Origin: Terebella lapidaria
Lineage: Eukaryota; Annelida; Polychaeta; Terebellida; Terebellidae
NCBI GenBank assembly: GCA_949152475.1
Contig: CASCJZ010000077.1
Span: 124,001-188,000, forward strand
Reading direction: 5' to 3'
Length of the DNA: 64,000 nucleotides
Shown here: positions 41,001 to 56,855 of the stretch, one piece after another
How the letters are laid out: the number at the start of each line of letters is the position of its first letter
Numbering within the stretch: position 1 is the stretch's first letter
The notes under the pieces: model-generated
Seen by the model: the letters and a program-made list of their open reading frames with translations, nothing else
Told to the model about the DNA's origin: nothing
Database searches by the model: none
Made by a program: the position numbers and the translations under genes

Positions 41001-43190
41001 ACATCTGATGCTCCACCATACGATGGACATGTGACACTCCGCTGTACGATGGACATGTGACGCTCCACCATATGATGGACATGTGACACTCCGCTGTACG
41101 ATGGACATGTGACGCTCCACCATATGATGGACATGCGATGCTCCACCGTACAATGGACATGCGACGCTCAAATGTACGATGGACATAGGACGCTCCACAG
41201 TACGATGGACATGGGACGCTCCATCATACGAAGGACATGTGATGCTCCACCGTACGATCGTCATGTGATGCTCCACCGTACGATCGACATGTGATGCTCC
41301 ACGGTACGATGGACATGTCACGCTCCACCGTACGATGGACATGGGACGCTCCAATGTACGATGGACATGCAACGCTCCACTGTATGATGGACATGCGATG
41401 CTCCACTGTACGATGGACATCTGACGCTCCACCATACGATGGACATGCGATGATCCACTGTACGAAAGACATGTGACGCTCCACCGTACGATGGACATGT
41501 GACACTCCATCGTACGATGGACTAGCGATGCTCCATCGTAAGATGGACATGCGACGCTCCACGTACATGTGATGCTCCACCGTACGATGGACATCCGACG
41601 CTCCACTGTATGATGGACATGCAATGCACCACCGTATGATGGACATGCGAGACTCCACCGTACGATGGACATGTGACAATCCACCGTACGATGGACATCT
41701 GACGCTCCTCCGTACGATGGACAAGCGACGCTCCACTGTACGATGGACATGTGACGCTCCACCGTACGATGGACATGCGACGCTCCATCGTACGATGGAC
41801 TAGCGACACTCCACCGTAAGATGGACATGCGACGCTCAACCGTACGATGGACATCTGACGCTCCTCCGTACGATGGACAAGCGACGCTCCACTGTACGAT
41901 GGACATGTGACGCTCCACCGTTAGATGGACATGTGACGCTCCATCGTACGATGGACATGCGACGCTCCATCGTACAATGGACATGCGACGCTCCATCGCA
42001 GGATGGTCATGCGACGCTCCACCATACGAAGGACATGCGATGCTCCACCGTACGATGGACATGCGACGCTCCATCGTACGATGGACATGTGACGCTCCAC
42101 CGTACGATGGACATGCGATGCTCCACTGTATGATGGACATGCGATGCTTTACTGTACAATATACACGTTACGCTCAACCGTAAGATGGACATGCGATGCT
42201 CCACAGTACGATGGACATGGGACGCTCCATCATACGATGGACATGTGACGCTCCACCGTACGATGGACATGCGACGCTCCACTGTATGATGGACATGCGA
42301 TGCTTTACTGTACAATGGACACGTTACGCTCAACCGTAAGATGGACATGCGATGCTCCACAGTACGATGGACATGGGACGCTCCATCATACGATGGACAT
42401 GTGACGCTCCACCGTACGATGGACATGCGACGCTCCACCGTACGATGGACATGCGACGTTCCTTCGTACGATGGACATGGGACGCTCCACCGTACGATCG
42501 ACATGCGACGCTCCTTCGTACGATGGACATGGGACGCTCCACCGTACGATGGACATCTGACGCTCCACCGTACGATGGACATCTGACGCTCCACCGTACG
42601 ATGGACATGCTATGCTCCACCGTACGATCGACATGCGATGCTCCACCGTACGATGGACACGTGATGCTCCACCGTACGATGGACATCTGACGCTCCACCG
42701 TGCGATGGACATGCTATGCTCCACCGCACGATGGACATGTGATGCTCCACTGTTCGATGGACATGGGACGCTCCACCGAATGATGGACATGCGAGGCTCC
42801 ACCATAAGATGGACATGTGACGCTCCACCGTACGATGGATATGCGACGCTCCACCGTACGATGGACATGTGACGATCCACCGAAGGATGGACATGCGAGG
42901 CTCCACTGTAAGATGGACATGTTACGCTCCACCGTACGATGGACATGGGATGCTCCACCGTATGATGGACATGTGACACTCCACTGTACGATGGATATGC
43001 GATGCACCACCGTACGATGGACATGTGATGTTCCACCGTACGATGGACATCTGACGCTCCACCGTAGGATGGACATGTGACGCTCCACCGTACGATGGAC
43101 ATGTGACGCTCCACCGTACGATGGACATGTGACGCTCCGCCGTACGATGGACATGGGACGCTCCACCGTACGATGGACATGTGACGCTCC
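38030..43190. repeat. First copy of 5,157-bp higher-order unit
   Basis: This roughly 5.16-kb unit is followed directly by a second copy. It contains two related halves, seen from 18-bp units at 38502 and 41561 (3,059 bp apart), and the next one falls 2,098 bp later in the second copy. Private variants such as CGGGGCTCC near 39732 occur in both copies. The edges are placed by eye to about one monomer. Confidence 0.85.
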
Positions 43191-46100
43191 AATGTACGAT
43201 GGACATGCGACGCTCCATCGTATGATGGACATGTGATGCTCCACCGTACGATGGACTAGCGATGCTCCACCATAAGATGGACATGTGACGCTCCACAGTA
43301 CGATGGACATGGGACGCTCCATCATACGAAGGACATGTGATGCTCCACTGTACGATCGACACGTGATGCTCCACCGTACGATCGACATGTGATGCTCCAC
43401 GGTACGATGGACATGTGACGCTCCACCGTACGATGGACATGGGACGCTCCAATGTACGATGGACATGCAACGCTCCACTGTATGATGGACATGCGATGCT
43501 CCACTGTACGATGGACATCTGACGCTCCACCATACGATGGACATGCGATGATCCACTGTACGAAGGACATGTGACGCTCCACCGTACGATGGACATGTGA
43601 CACTCCATCGTACGATGGACTAGCGATGCTCCATCGTAAGATGGACATGCGACGCTCCACGTACATGTGATGCTCCACCGTACGATGGACATCCGACGCT
43701 CCACTGTATGATGGACTTGCAATGCACCACCGTATGATGGACATGCGAGACTCCACCGTACGATGGACATGTGACAATCCACCGTACGATGGACATCTGA
43801 CGCTCCTCCGTACGATGGACAAGCGACGCTCCACTGTACGATGGACATGTGACGCTCCACCGTACGATGGACATGCGACGCTCCATCGTACGATGGACTA
43901 GCGACACTCCACCGTAAGATGGACATGCGACGCTCCACCGTACGATGGACATCTGACGCTCCTCCGTACGATGGACAAGCGACGCTCCACTGTACGATGG
44001 ACATGTGACGCTCCACCGTTAGATGGACATGCGACGCTCCATCGTACGATGGACATGCGACGCTCCACCGTACAATGGACATGCGACGCTCCATCGCAGG
44101 ATGGACATGCGACGCTCCACCGTACGAAGGACATGCGATGCTCCACCGTACGATGGACATGCGACGCTCCATCGTACGATGGACATGTGACGCTCCACCG
44201 TACGATGGACATGCGACGCTCCACTGTATGATGGACATGCGATGCTTTACTGTACAATGGACACGTTACGCTCAACCATCAGATGGACATGCGATGCTCC
44301 ACAGTGCGATGTACATGGGACGCTCCATCATACGATGGACATGTGACGCTCCACCGTACGATGGACATGCGACGCTCCACTGTATGATGGACATGCGATG
44401 CTTTACTGTACAATGGACACGTTACGCTCAACCGTAAGATGGACATGCGATGCTCCACAGTACGATGGACATGGGACGCTCCATCATACGATGGACATGT
44501 GACGCTCCACCGTACGATGGACATGCGACGCTCCACCGTACGATGGACATGCGACGTTCCTTCGTACGATGGACATGGGACGCTCCACCGTACGATCGAC
44601 ATGCGACGCTCCTTCGTACGATGGACATGGGACGCTCCACCGTACGATGGACATCTGACGCTCCACCGTACGATGGACATCTGACGCTCCACCGTACGAT
44701 GGACATGCTATGCTCCACCGTACGATCGACATGCGATGCTCCACCGTACGATGGACACGTGATGCTCCACCGTACGATGGACATCTGACGCTCCACCGTG
44801 CGATGGACATGCTATGCTCCACCGCACGATGGACATGTGATGCTCCACCGTTCGATGGACATGGGACGCTCCACCGAATGATGGACATGCGGGGCTCCAC
44901 CATAAGATGGACATGTGACGTTCCACCGTACGATGGATATGCGACGCTCCACCGTACGATGGACATGTGACGATCCACCGAAGGATGGACATGCGAGGCT
45001 CCACTGTAAGATGGACATGTTACGCTCCACCGTACGATGGACATGGGATGCTCCACCGTATGATGGACATGTGACACTCCACTGTACGATGGATATGCGA
45101 TGCACCACCGTACGATGGACATGTGATGTTCCACCGTACGATGGACATCTGACGCTCCACCGTAGGATGGACATGTGACGCTCCACCGTACGATGGACAT
45201 GTGACGCTCCACCGTACGATGGACATGGGATGCTCCATCGTACGATGGACTAGCGAAGCTCCACCGTAAGATGGACATGCGACGCTCCATCGTACGATGG
45301 ACACGTGACGCTCCACCGTACGATGGACAGGCGACGCTCCATCGTACGATGGACTAGCGAAGCTCCACCGTAAGATGGACATGTGACGCTCCACAATACG
45401 ATGGACATGGGACGCTCCATCATACGATGGACATGTGATGCTCCACCATACGATCGACATGCGATGCTCCACCGTACGATCGACATGTAATGTTCCACTG
45501 TACGATGGACATGTGACGCTCCACCGTTCGATGGACATGGGATGCTCCACCGTACCATGGACATGCGATGCTCCACATACGATGGACATGTGACGCCCCA
45601 CCGTACGATGGACATGCGATGCTCCACCGTACGATGGACATGCGACGCTCCTTCGTATGATGGACATGTGACGCTCCACCGTACGATGGACATGCGACGC
45701 TCCTTCGTACGATGGACATGGGACGCTCCACCGTACGATCGACATGCGATGCTCCACCGTAAGATGGACATGTGAAGCTCCACCGTACGATGGACATGCG
45801 ACGCTCCACAGTACGATGGACATGTGACGCTCCACCGTACGATGGACATGCGAGGCTCCACCGTAAGATGGACATGTGACGCTCCACCGTACGATGGACA
45901 TGCGATGCTCCATCGTACGATGGACATGGGATGCTCCACCGTATGATGGACATGTGACGCTCCACCGTATGATGGACATGCGATGCTCAATCGTACGATG
46001 GACATGCGATGCTCAATCGTACGATGGACATGGGATGCTCCACCGTATGATTGACATGCAAGGCTACACCGTAAAATGGACATGTGACGCTCCACCATAC

Positions 46101-48370
46101 GATGGACATGCGACGCTCCATCGTACGATGGACATGGGATGCTCTACCGTACGATGGACATCTGATGCTCCACCATACGATGGACATGTGACACTCCGCT
46201 GTACGATGGACATGTGACGCTCCACCATATGATGGACATGTGACACTCCGCTGTACGATGGACATGTGACGCTCCACCATATGATGGACATGCGATGCTC
46301 CACCGTACAATGGACATGCGACGCTCAAATGTACGATGGACATAGGACGCTCCACAGTACGATGGACATGGGACGCTCCATCATACGAAGGACATGTGAT
46401 GCTCCACCGTACGATCGTCATGTGATGCTCCACCGTACGATCGACATGTGATGCTCCACGGTACGATGGACATGTCACGCTCCACCGTACGATGGACATG
46501 GGACGCTCCAATGTACGATGGACATGCAACGCTCCACTGTATGATGGACATGCGATGCTCCACTGTACGATGGACATCTGACGCTCCACCATACGATGGA
46601 CATGCGATGATCCACTGTACGAAAGACATGTGACGCTCCACCGTACGATGGACATGTGACACTCCATCGTACGATGGACTAGCGATGCTCCATCGTAAGA
46701 TGGACATGCGACGCTCCACGTACATGTGATGCTCCACCGTACGATGGACATCCGACGCTCCACTGTATGATGGACATGCAATGCACCACCGTATGATGGA
46801 CATGCGAGACTCCACCGTACGATGGACATGTGACAATCCACCGTACGATGGACATCTGACGCTCCTCCGTACGATGGACAAGCGACGCTCCACTGTACGA
46901 TGGACATGTGACGCTCCACCGTACGATGGACATGCGACGCTCCATCGTACGATGGACTAGCGACACTCCACCGTAAGATGGACATGCGACGCTCAACCGT
47001 ACGATGGACATCTGACGCTCCTCCGTACGATGGACAAGCGACGCTCCACTGTACGATGGACATGTGACGCTCCACCGTTAGATGGACATGTGACGCTCCA
47101 TCGTACGATGGACATGCGACGCTCCATCGTACAATGGACATGCGACGCTCCATCGCAGGATGGTCATGCGACGCTCCACCATACGAAGGACATGCGATGC
47201 TCCACCGTACGATGGACATGCGACGCTCCATCGTACGATGGACATGTGACGCTCCACCGTACGATGGACATGCGATGCTCCACTGTATGATGGACATGCG
47301 ATGCTTTACTGTACAATATACACGTTACGCTCAACCGTAAGATGGACATGCGATGCTCCACAGTACGATGGACATGGGACGCTCCATCATACGATGGACA
47401 TGTGACGCTCCACCGTACGATGGACATGCGACGCTCCACTGTATGATGGACATGCGATGCTTTACTGTACAATGGACACGTTACGCTCAACCGTAAGATG
47501 GACATGCGATGCTCCACAGTACGATGGACATGGGACGCTCCATCATACGATGGACATGTGACGCTCCACCGTACGATGGACATGCGACGCTCCACCGTAC
47601 GATGGACATGCGACGCTCCACCGTACGATGGACATGCGACGTTCCTTCGTACGATGGACATGGGACGCTCCACCGTACGATCGACATGCGACGCTCCTTC
47701 GTACGATGGACATGGGACGCTCCACCGTACGATGGACATCTGACGCTCCACCGTACGATGGACATCTGACGCTCCACCGTACGATGGACATGCTATGCTC
47801 CACCGTACGATCGACATGCGATGCTCCACCGTACGATGGACACGTGATGCTCCACCGTACGATGGACATCTGACGCTCCACCGTGCGATGGACATGCTAT
47901 GCTCCACCGCACGATGGACATGTGATGCTCCACTGTTCGATGGACATGGGACGCTCCACCGAATGATGGACATGCGAGGCTCCACCATAAGATGGACATG
48001 TGACGCTCCACTGTACGATGGATATGCGACGCTCCACCGTACGATGGACATGTGACGATCCACCGAAGGATGGACATGCGAGGCTCCACTGTAAGATGGA
48101 CATGTTACGCTCCACCGTACGATGGACATGGGATGCTCCACCGTATGATGGACATGTGACACTCCACTGTACGATGGATATGCGATGCACCACCGTACGA
48201 TGGACATGTGATGTTCCACCGTACGATGGACATCTGACGCTCCACCGTAGGATGGACATGTGACGCTCCACCGTACGATGGACATGTGACGCTCCACCGT
48301 ACGATGGACATGTGACGCTCCGCCGTACGATGGACATGGGACGCTCCACCGTACGATGGACATATGACGC
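43190..48370. repeat. Second copy of 5,157-bp unit, one monomer longer
   Basis: All landmarks sit 5,157 bp after the first copy: 18-bp units at 43659 and 46718, ATTGACATGCAAGGCTACA at 46046. I noticed few differences in more than 4 kb, one being TTCGTATGATGG near 45652 against TTCGTACGATGG near 40495. After about 47600 the offset is 5,183 bp because this copy has three, not two, GCGACGCTCCACCG units. Very recent duplication is the simplest reading; an assembly duplication is the alternative. Confidence 0.86.
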
Positions 48371-51300
48371 TCCACCGTACGATGGACATGTGACGCTCCA
48401 CCGTAAGATGGACATGAGACGCTCCACTGTACGATGGACATGCGATGCTCCATCGTACAATGGACTAGCGATGCTCCACCGTAAGATGGACATGTGACGC
48501 TCCACCATACGATGGACATGCGACGCTCCTTCGTACGATGGACATGGGATGCTCCACCGTACGATCGACATGCGATGCTCCACCGTTCGATGGACATGTG
48601 ATGCTCCACCGTACGATGGACATGGGACGCTCCACCGTACGATCGACATGTAATGTTCCACTGTACGATGGACATGTGACGCTCCACCGTTCGATGGACA
48701 TGGGATGCTCCACCGTACCATGGACATGCGATGCTCCACATACGATGGACATGTGACGCCCCACCGTACGATGGACATGTGATGCTCCACCGTACGATGG
48801 ACATGGGACGCTCCAATGTACGATGGACATGTGACGCTCCACTGTACGATGGACATGCGATGCTCCACTGTACGATGAACATGTGACGCTCCACCGTATG
48901 ATGAACATGTGACGCTCCACCGTATGATGGACATGCGAGGCTCCACCGTACGATGAACATGGGTGCTCCATCGTACGATGGACATGCGACGCTCCACCAT
49001 ACGATGGACTAGCGAAGCTCCACCGTAAGATGGACATGCGACGCTCCATCGTACGATGGACACGTGACGCTCCACCGTACGATGGACAGGCGACGCTCCA
49101 TCGTACGATGGACTAGCGAAGCTCCACCGTAAGATGGACATGTGACGCTCCACAATACGATGGACATGGGACGCTCCATCATACGATGGACATGTGATGC
49201 TCCACCATACGATCGACATGCGATGCTCCACCGTACGATCGACATGTAATGTTCCACTGTACGATGGACATGTGACGCTCCACCGTTCGATGGACATGGG
49301 ATGCTCCACCGTACCATGGACATGCGATGCTCCACATACGATGGACATGTGACGCCCCACCGTACGATGGACATTCGACGCTCCACCGTACGATGGACAT
49401 GCGACGCTCCTTCGTACGATGGACATGTGACGCTCCACCGTACGATGGACATGCGACGCTCCTTCGTACGATGGACATGGGACGCTCCACCGTACGATCG
49501 ACATGCGATGCTCCACCGTAAGATGGACATGTGAAGCTCCACCGTACGATGGACATGCGACGCTCCACAGTACGATGGACATGTGACGCTCCACCGTACG
49601 ATGGACATGCGAGGCTCCACCGTAAGATGGACATGTGACGCTCCACCGTACGATGGACATGCGATGCTCCATCGTACGATGGACATGGGATGCTCCACCG
49701 TATGATGGACATGTGACGCTCCACCGTATGATGGACATGCGATGCTCAATCGTACGATGGACATGCGATGCTCAATCGTACGATGGACATGGGATGCTCC
49801 ACCGTATGATTGACATGCAAGGCTACACCGTAAAATGGACATGTGACGCTCCACCATACGATGGACATGCGACGCTCCATCGTACGATGGACATGGGATG
49901 CTCTACCGTACGATGGACATCTGATGCTCCACCATACGATGGACATGTGACACTCCGCTGTACGATGGACATGTGACGCTCCACCATATGATGGACATGT
50001 GACACTCCGCTGTACGATGGACATGTGACGCTCCACCATATGATGGACATGTGATGCTCCACCGTACAATGGACATGCGACGCTCAAATGTACGATGGAC
50101 ATATGACGCTCCACCGTACGATGGACATGAGACGCTCCATCGGATGATGGCCTAGTGACGCTCCATCATAAGATGGACATGCGACGCTCCACCGTACGAT
50201 GGACATGCGATGCTCCACGTACGATGGACATGTGACGCCCCATCGTACGAAGGACATGCGACACTCAACTGTATGATGGACATGCGATGCTTTACTGTAC
50301 AATGGACACGTGATGCTCCACCGTACGATGGACATGTGATGCTCCATCATACGATGGACTAGGGAAGCTCCACCGTAAGATATGTGACGCTTCACAGTAC
50401 GATGGACATGGGACGCTCCATCATACGATGGACATGTGATGCTCCACTGTACGATGGACATGTGACGCTCCACCGTACGATGGACATGTGACGCTCCAAT
50501 GTACGATGGACATGCGACGCTCCATCGTATGATGGACATGTGATGCTCCACCATACGATGGACTAGCGATGCTCCACCGTAAGATGGACATGTGACGCTC
50601 CACAGTACGATGGACATGGGACGCTCCATCATACGAAGGACATGTGATGCTCCACCGTACGATCGACATGTGATGCTCTACCGTACGATCGACATGTGAT
50701 GCTCCACGGTACGATGGACATGTGACGCTCCACCGTACGATGGACATGGGACGCTCCAATTTACGATGGACATGCAACGCTCCACTGTATGATGGACATG
50801 CGATGCTCCACTGTACGATGGACATCTGACGCTCCACCATACGATGGACTCCATCGTACGATGGACTAGCGACGCTCCATCGTAAGATGGACATGCGACG
50901 CTCCACGTACATGTGATGCTCCACCGTTCGATGGACATCCGACGCTCCACTGTATGATGGACATGCAATGCACCACCGTATGATGGACATGCGAGACTCC
51001 ACCGTACGATGGACATGTGACAATCCACCGTACGATGGACATCTGACGCTCCTCCGTACGATGGACAAGCGACGCTCCACTGTACGATGGACATGTGACG
51101 CTCCACAGTACGATGGACATGCGACGCTCCATCGTACGATGGACTAGCGACACTCCACCGTAAGATGGACATGCAATGCTCCACCGTACGATGGACATCT
51201 GACGCTCCTCCGTACAATGGACAAGCGACGCTCCACTGTACGATGGACATGTGACGCTCCACCGTACGATGGACATGCGACGCTCCATCGTACGATGGAC

Positions 51301-52878
51301 ATGCGACGCTCTACCGTACAATGGACATGCGACGCTCCATCGCAGGATGGACATGCGACGCTCCACCGTAAGAAGGACATGCGATGCTCCACCGTACGAT
51401 GGACATGCGACGCTCCATCGTACGATGGACATGTGACGCTCCACCGTACGATGGACTAGCGACACTCCACCGTAAGATGGACATGCAATGCTCCACCGTA
51501 CGATGGACATCTGACGCTCCTCCGTACAATGGACAAGCGACGCTCCACTGTACGATGGACATGTGACGCTCCACCGTACGATGGACATGCGACGCTCCAT
51601 CGTACGATGGACATGCGACGCTCTACCGTACAATGGACATGCGACGCTCCATCACAGGATGGACATGCGACGCTCCACCGTAAGAAGGACATGCGATGCT
51701 CCACCGTACGATGGACATGCGACGCTCCATCGTACGATGGACATGTGACGCTCCACCGTACGATGGACATGCGACGCTCCACTGTATGATGGACATGCGA
51801 TGCTTTACTGTACAATGGACACGTTACGCTCAACCGTAAGATGGACATGCGATGCTCCACAGTACGATGGACATGGGACGCTCCATCATACGATGGACAT
51901 GTGACGCTCCACCGTACGATGGACATGCGACGCTCCACTGTATGATGGACATGCGATGCTTTACTGTACAATGGACACGTTACGCTCAACCGTAAGATGG
52001 ACATGCGATGCTCCACAGTACGATGGACATGGGACGCTCCATCATACGATGGACATGTGACGCTCCACCGTACGATGGACATCTGACGCTTCACCGTGCG
52101 ATGGACATGCTATGCTCCACCGCACGATGGACATGTGATGCTCCACCGTACGATGGACATGGGACGCTCCACCATATAATGGACATGTGACGCTCCACCG
52201 TACGATGGACATGTGACGCTCCACCGAATGATGGACATGTGAGGCTCCACCATAAGATGGACATGTGACGCTCCATCGTACGATGGACATGGGACGCTCC
52301 ACCGAATGATGGACATGCGAGGCTCCACCGTAAGATGGACATGTGACGCTCCACCGTACGATGGACATGCGACGCTCCACCGTACGATGGACATGTGACG
52401 CTCCACCATACGATGGACATCTGACGCTCCACCGTACGATGGACATGCTATGCTCCACCGTACGATGGACATGTGACGCTCCACCGTACGATGGACATGG
52501 GACGCTGCACCGTACGATGGACATGCGACGCTCCATCGTACGATGGACATGGGATGCTCCACCGTACGATGGACATGCGACGCTCCACTGTACAATGGAC
52601 ATGTGACGCTCGACCGTATGATGGACATGCAAGGCTCCACTGTACAATGGACATGTGACGCTCCACTGTACGATGGACATGGGACGCTCCACCGAATGAT
52701 GGACATGCGAGGCTCCACCATAAGATGGACATGTGACGCTCCACCGTACGATGGATATGCGACGCTCCACCGTACGATGGACATGTGACGATCCACCGAA
52801 GGATGGACATGCGAGGCTCCACTGTAAGATGGACATGTTACGCTCCACCGTACGATGGACATGGGATGCTCCACCGTA
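45240..52878. repeat. 7.6-kb segment repeated at 56.86-64.0 kb
   Basis: The later copy lies 11,616 bp downstream at first (18-bp unit 46718 and 58334). The offset falls to 11,590 after 47.6 kb, to 11,434 by 48.5 kb and to 11,122 after 51.45 kb. Those steps are 26, 156 and 312 bp: exactly one, six and twelve monomers present here and absent in the later copy. This is the largest duplicated segment seen. Confidence 0.84.
51143..51766. repeat. 312-bp (12-monomer) tandem duplication
   Basis: Bases 51143-51454 and 51455-51766 are adjacent copies beginning with CTAGCGACACTCC. One visible difference is CATCGCAGG in the first and CATCACAGG in the second, a CpG-type change. The related stretch near 62.6 kb has a single copy. 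Confidence 0.88.
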
Positions 52879-53255
52879 TGATGGACATGTGACACTCCAC
52901 TGTACGATGGATATGCGAAGCACCACCGTACGATGGACATGTGATGTTCCACCGTACGATGGACATGTGACGCTCCACCGTAGGATGGACATGTGACGCT
53001 CCACCGTACGATGGACATGTGACGCTCTACCGTACGATGGACATGGGATGCTCCATCGTACGATGGACATGTGACGCTCCACCGTACGATGGACATGGGA
53101 TGCTCCACCGTACGATGGACATGTGACGCTCCACCGTACGATGGACATGTGACGCTCCACCGTAAGATGGACATGAGACGCTCCACTGTACGATGGACAT
53201 GCGACGCTCCATCGTACAATGGACTAGCGATGGCCCACCGTAAGATGGACATGCG
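51456..53255. repeat. 1.8-kb segment repeated at 54.35-56.15 kb
   Basis: The offset is 2,890 bp. Both copies hold the TTTACTG module doublet, the CACCGTNCGATGG/CTATGCTCC units, the GCTGCACCG unit and the CACCGAAGGATGG unit in the same order. Near 52.2/55.1 kb the two differ in the number and order of GAATGATGG and ATAAGATGG monomers. The second copy has CGTATTATGG near 55767 where the first has CGTATGATGG. Confidence 0.78.
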
Positions 53256-56200
53256 ACGCTCCATCGTACAATGGACTAGCGATGCTCCACCATAAGATGG
53301 ACATGTGACGCTCCACCGTACGATGGACATGAGACGCTCCATCGGATGATGGCCTAGTGACGCTCCATCATAAGATGGACATGCGACGCTCCACCGTACG
53401 ATGGACATGCGATGCTCCACGTACGATGGACATGTGACGCTCCATCGTACGAAGGACATGCGATGCTCAACTGTATGATGGACATGCGATGCTTTACTGT
53501 ACAATGGACACGTGATGCTCCACCGTACGATGGACATGTGATGCTCCATCGTACGATGGACTAGGGAAGCTCCACCGTAAGATATGTGATGCTTCACAGT
53601 ACGATGGACATGGGACGCTCCATCATACGATGGACATGTGATGCTCCACTGTACGATGGACATGTGACGCTCCACCGTACGATGGACATGTGACGCTCCA
53701 ATGTACGATGGACATGCGACGCTCCATCGTATGATGGACATGTGATGCTCCACCATACGATGGACTAGCGATGCTCCACCGTAAGATGGACATGTGACGC
53801 TCCACAGTACGATGGACATGGGACGCTCCATCATACGAAGGACATGTGATGCTCCACCGTACGATCGACATGTGATGCTCCACCGTACGATCGACATGTG
53901 ATGCTCCACGGTACGATGGACATGTGACGCTCCACCGTACGATGGACATGGGACGCTCCAATTTACGATGGACATGCACCGCTCCACTGTATGATGGACA
54001 TGCGATGCTCCACTGTACGATGGACATCTGACGCTCCACCATACGATGGACTCCATCGTACGATGGACTAGCGACGCTCCATCGTAAGATGGACATGCGA
54101 CGCTCCACGTACATGTGATGCTCCACCGTACGATCGACATCCGACGCTCCACTGTATGATGGACATGCAATGCACCACCGTATGATGGACATGCGAGACT
54201 CCACCGTACGATGGACATGTGACAATCCACCGTACGATGGACATCTGACGCTCCTCCGTACGATGGACAAGCGACGCTCCACTGTACGATGGACATGTGA
54301 CGCTCCACCGTACGATGGACATGCGACGCTCCATCATACGATGGACTAGCGACACTCCACCGTAAGATGGACATGCGATGCTCCACCGTACGATGGACAT
54401 CTGACGCTCCTCCGTACGATGGACAAGCGACGCTCCACTGTACGATGGACATGTGACGCTCCACCGTACGATGGACATGCGACGCTCCATCGTACGATGG
54501 ACATGCGACGCTCCACCGTACAATGGACATGCGACGCTCCATCGCAGGATGGACATGCGACGCTCCACCGTAAGAAGGACATGCGATGCTCCACCGTACG
54601 ATGGACATGCGACGCTCCATCGTACGATGGACATGTGACGCTCCACCGTACGATGGACATGCGACGCTCCACTGTATGATGGACATGCGATGCTTTACTG
54701 TACAATGGACACGTTACGCTCAACCGTAAGATGGACATGCGATGCTCCACAGTACGATGGACATGGGACGCTCCATCATACGATGGACATGTGACGCTCC
54801 ACCGTACGATGGACATGCGACGCTCCACTGTATGATGGACATGCGATGCTTTTCTGTACAATGGACACTTTACGCTCAACCGTAAGATGGACATGCGATG
54901 CTCCACAGTACGATGGACATGGGACGCTCCATCATACGATGGACATGTGACGCTCCACCGTACGATGGACATCTGACGCTCCACCGTCCGATGGACATGC
55001 TATGCTCCACCGCACGATGGACATGTGATGCTCCACCGTACGATGGACATGGGACGCTCCACCATATAATGGACATGTGACGCTCCACTGAATGATGGAC
55101 ATGCGAGGCTCCACCATAAGATGGACATGTGACGCTCCACCATAAGATGGACATGTGACGCTCCACCGTACGATGGACATGGGACGCTCCACCGAATGAT
55201 GGACATGCGAGGCTCCACCGTAAGATGGACATGTGACGCTCCACCGTACGATGGACATGCGACGCTCCACCGTACGATGGACATGTGACGCTCCACCATA
55301 CGATTTACATCTGACGCTCCACCGTACGATGGACATGCTATGCTCCACCGTACGATGGACATGTGACGCTCCACCGTACGATGGACATGGGACGCTGCAC
55401 CGTACGATGGACATGCGACGCTCCATCGTACGATGGACATGGGATGCTCCACCGTACGATGGACATGCGACGCTCCACTGTACACTGGACATGTGACGCT
55501 CGACCGTATGATGGACATGCAAGGCTCCACTGTACAATGGACATGTGACGCTCCACTGTACGATGGACATGGGACGCTCCACCGAATGATGGACATGCGA
55601 GGCTCCACCATAAGATGGACATGTGACGCTCCACCGTACGATGGATATGCGACGCTCCACCGTACGATGGACATGTGACGATCCACCGAAGGATGGACAT
55701 GCGAGGCTCCACTGTAAGATGGACATGTTACGCTCCACCGTACGATGGACATGGGATGCTCCACCGTATTATGGACATGTGACACTACACTGTACGATGG
55801 ATATGCGATGCACCACCGTACGATGGACATGTGATGTTCCACCGTACGATGGACATCTGACGCTCCACCGTAGGATGGACATGTGACGCTCCACCGTACG
55901 ATGGACATGTGACGCTCCACCGTACGATGGACATGGGATGCTCCATCGTACGATGGACATGTGACGCTCCACCGTACGATGGACATGGGACGCTCCACCG
56001 TACGATGGACATGTGACGCTCCACCGTACGATGGACATGTGACGCTCCACCGTAAGATGGACATGAGACGCTCCACTGTACGATGGACATGCGACGCTCC
56101 ATCGTACAATGGACTAGCGATGCTCCACCGTAAGATGGACATGTGACGCTCCACCGTACGATGGACATGCGACGCTCCTTCGTACGATGGACATGGGATG

Positions 56201-56855
56201 CTCCACCGTACGATCGACATGCGATGCTCCACCGTACGATGGACATGTGATGCTCCACCGTACGATGGACATGGGACGCTCCACCGTACGATCGACATGT
56301 AATGTTCCACTGTACGATGGACATGTGACGCTCCATCGTTCGATGGACATGGGATGCTCCACCGTACCATGGACATGCGATGCTCCACATACGATGGACA
56401 TGTGACGCCCCACCGTACGATCGACATGCGATGCTCCACCATACGATGGACATGTGATGCTCCACCGTACGATGGACATGGGACGCTCCACCGTACGATC
56501 GACATGCGATGCTCCACCGTAAGATGGACATGTGACGCTCCACCGTACGATAAACATGCGACGCTCCTTCGTACGATGGACATGGGACGCTCCACCGTAC
56601 GATTGATATGCGATGTTCCACCGTACGATGGACATGTGATGCTCCACCGTCTGATGGACATGGGACGCTCCAATGTACGATGGACATGTGACGCTCCACT
56701 GTACGATGGACATGCGATGCTCCACTGTACGATGAACATGTGACGCTCCACCGTATGATGAACATGTGACGCTCCACCGTATGATGGACATGCGAGGCTC
56801 CACCGTACGATGAACATGGGTGCTCCATCGTACGATGGACATGCGACGCTCCACC

